Part shown: piece by piece, positions 62,700 through 64,000 of the stretch | How the letters are laid out: each line of letters begins with the position of its first letter | Position numbering within the stretch: the first letter of the stretch is position 1 | Origin: Apoda limacodes | Taxonomy: Eukaryota > Arthropoda > Insecta > Lepidoptera > Limacodidae | Direction: 5' to 3' | NCBI GenBank assembly: GCA_946406115.1 | Contig: OX291544.1 | Span: 34,737,521-34,801,520 of the forward strand | Length of the DNA stretch: 64,000 bases | Position numbers and translations under genes: made by a program | The notes under the pieces: generated by a model | The model's database searches: none | Seen by the model: only the letters and a program-made list of their open reading frames with translations | What the model was told of the DNA's origin: nothing

Positions 62700-64000
62700 T
62701 TTCTTCTTCTTCTTTCAAGTGCCATCTCCGTCCAGGAGGTTGGCGACCATATGTCTATATGTTTCTCTATCTTTAGTCAAGTGAATTAGTCTGTGTATGC
62801 TCTTCACTTCCAACCAGTCTCTTAAATTCTTGGTCCATGATGTGCGCCTTCTACAACGGCCACGCTTCCCTTTAATTTTTCCCTCTATAATTAAATTCAA
62901 TAGGTTGTATTTCTTGTTCATATAAACATGTCCAAAGTATGCTGCTTTTCTCTTCTTTATTGTTGATACTACTTCTTGGTCTTTTTTCATGATTTCCAAA
63001 ACTCTGACGTTTTTCAAAAGCCCTAAGTTTGTTAACCAAATTCTTTTGAAGCGTCCAGCTTTCGCAACCATACATAAGAATTGGGATGATGTAACATTTA
63101 ACCATCCGCCACCTCAGTTTTAGGTTTATTTTTCCGTTAGTTAGAAGCTTCCTCATTTTCTAAAAGTTGTGTCTGGCTATTTCAATTCTCGTCCGGATTT
63201 CCTTCTCTGATTCCCAGTCTTCATTTAACCAACAACCCAGGTATTTATAGCTTTTAACTCTGTCTATTATTTTGTTATCTAAGGCTAGGGGTCTTTCTGC
63301 TTCTGACATTGGGGTTTTACTAACAATCATGTGTTTTGTTTTATTTGTGTTTATCTTTAGTCCATATTCTAAAAGTGTGTTATTGAGTCTTTGCAGCATT
63401 ATTTGTAGGTCTTTAGGGTTAGTAGCTAATAAAACGGTATCATCAGCGTAGCGAATGTTCTGTATAAGTTGCCATTCACACGGATCCCAAGATCAAGTTC
63501 GTCAAAAGCATTTCTAAGAATCATCTCCGAGTACAAGTTAAATAAGCAGGGTGACAAGATACAGCCCTGTCTACGCCTTTCTCAATTTGGACTTCTTCAG
63601 TTAAAATGTTATTAATTTTGATTTTAGCTTTTTGTTTCCAGTATAAGTTCTCTATAAATTTAATGTAATTTCCATCTATTCCAATTGATTTTAATACATT
63701 AATTAATTTAGCATGATTAACGTTGTCAAATGCTTTTTCGAAGTCGATGAAGCACATATGAACATCTAAACTAAAGCATCTCTAGTACCCATTCCGGCTC
63801 TAAACCCAAATTGTGTGTCACTTATGTTTTCTTCAATTTTCTTGTAAATTCTTGTTTGTATGATTTTTAGAAATACCTTCAGGAAATGACTCATCGCGCT
63901 GATCATCCGATGATCGCAGCAGCTTTTGGCATTGGCTTTTTTAGGTATTGGTGTGAATATTGATAAGATCCATTCTTCAGGGAGCATATTGTCTGATTGA
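62700..64000 (-). pseudogene. RTE-like reverse transcriptase, runs off the window
   Basis: Minus strand, entering at the right edge. EEWILSIFTPIPKKANAKSC, FLKVFLKIIQTRIYKKIEEN, SDTQFGFRAGMGTRDALV; shift; MCFIDFEKAFDNVNHAKLIN (motif A kept), VLKSIGIDGNYIKFIENLYW; shift; the catalytic box reads IRYADDTVLLATN between frames (about 63,470-63,430); YGLKINTNKTKHMIVSKT, VKSYKYLGCWLNEDWESEKE, MVKCYIIPILMYGCESWTLQ, KKRKAAYFGHVYMNKKYNLL, IIEGKIKGKRGRCRRRTSWT and a stop at 62,715. At least four frame breaks. The endonuclease lies beyond the window. Confidence 0.9.

Overview
The window is eukaryotic and most likely from a moth or butterfly (Lepidoptera). It is AT-rich, genes are split by GT-AG introns, and most of the sequence is decayed transposable elements. 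The repeat types are ones I associate with Lepidoptera: Helitron-like elements beginning TCTATACTAATATTATAAA, the GGCCAAGTGCGAGTCGGACT repeat, jockey/CR1-type retroposons whose 3' UTR carries GAAGAACCGGCAAGAAACT, RTE elements, a BEL/Pao element and a Ty3/gypsy element. There is no bacterial-type operon, rRNA, convincing tRNA or CRISPR array. No long intact host gene is visible.

Layout. Bases 1-13,300 are mostly unassigned AT-rich DNA with five minisatellites (19, 38, 14, 32 and 39 bp units), a foldback element, short retroposon tails and two candidate first exons. One is on the minus strand at 6352-6197. The other is on the plus strand at 9638-9751, behind a well-spaced TATA box and initiator. 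Bases 13,300-29,800 are a nested stack: a minus-strand jockey-type retroposon split by a BEL/Pao element, which is split by a Ty3/gypsy element with a clean AACG target duplication. The gypsy element carries a retroposon tail and the jockey element carries a Helitron. Bases 30,275-37,300 hold jockey/CR1-type copies in both orientations around a 369-bp tandem satellite. Bases 37,552-40,447 are a convergent inverted duplication of a tiny spliced gene start. Bases 40,500-45,500 hold a Helitron, a jockey-type copy and a 1.2-kb element with terminal inverted repeats. At 47,054-47,330 there is a GC-rich open exon with splice sites, followed by a 58-bp repeat. Bases 48,175-51,310 are RTE fragments. 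Bases 51,826-57,316 are a second BEL/Pao copy with an inverted gag segment, fused to a second copy of the split jockey family (to 60,760). The window ends with a Helitron, a short inverted-repeat element and an RTE element that runs off the right edge.

How it fits together. The candidate exons at 9638-9751 (ends in phase 0) and 47,054-47,330 (opens in phase 0) are on the same strand, so the repeat mass between them could be one 37-kb intron; this is inference. Nearly every element is broken by stops, frameshifts, lost catalytic residues or deletions. Comparing the two jockey copies and the two BEL copies with each other dates and explains many of the breaks. I see no complete new enzymatic system. 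The most notable structures are the inverted gene-start duplication, the 369-bp satellite, the nested stack and the small membrane-protein ORF in the gypsy element.
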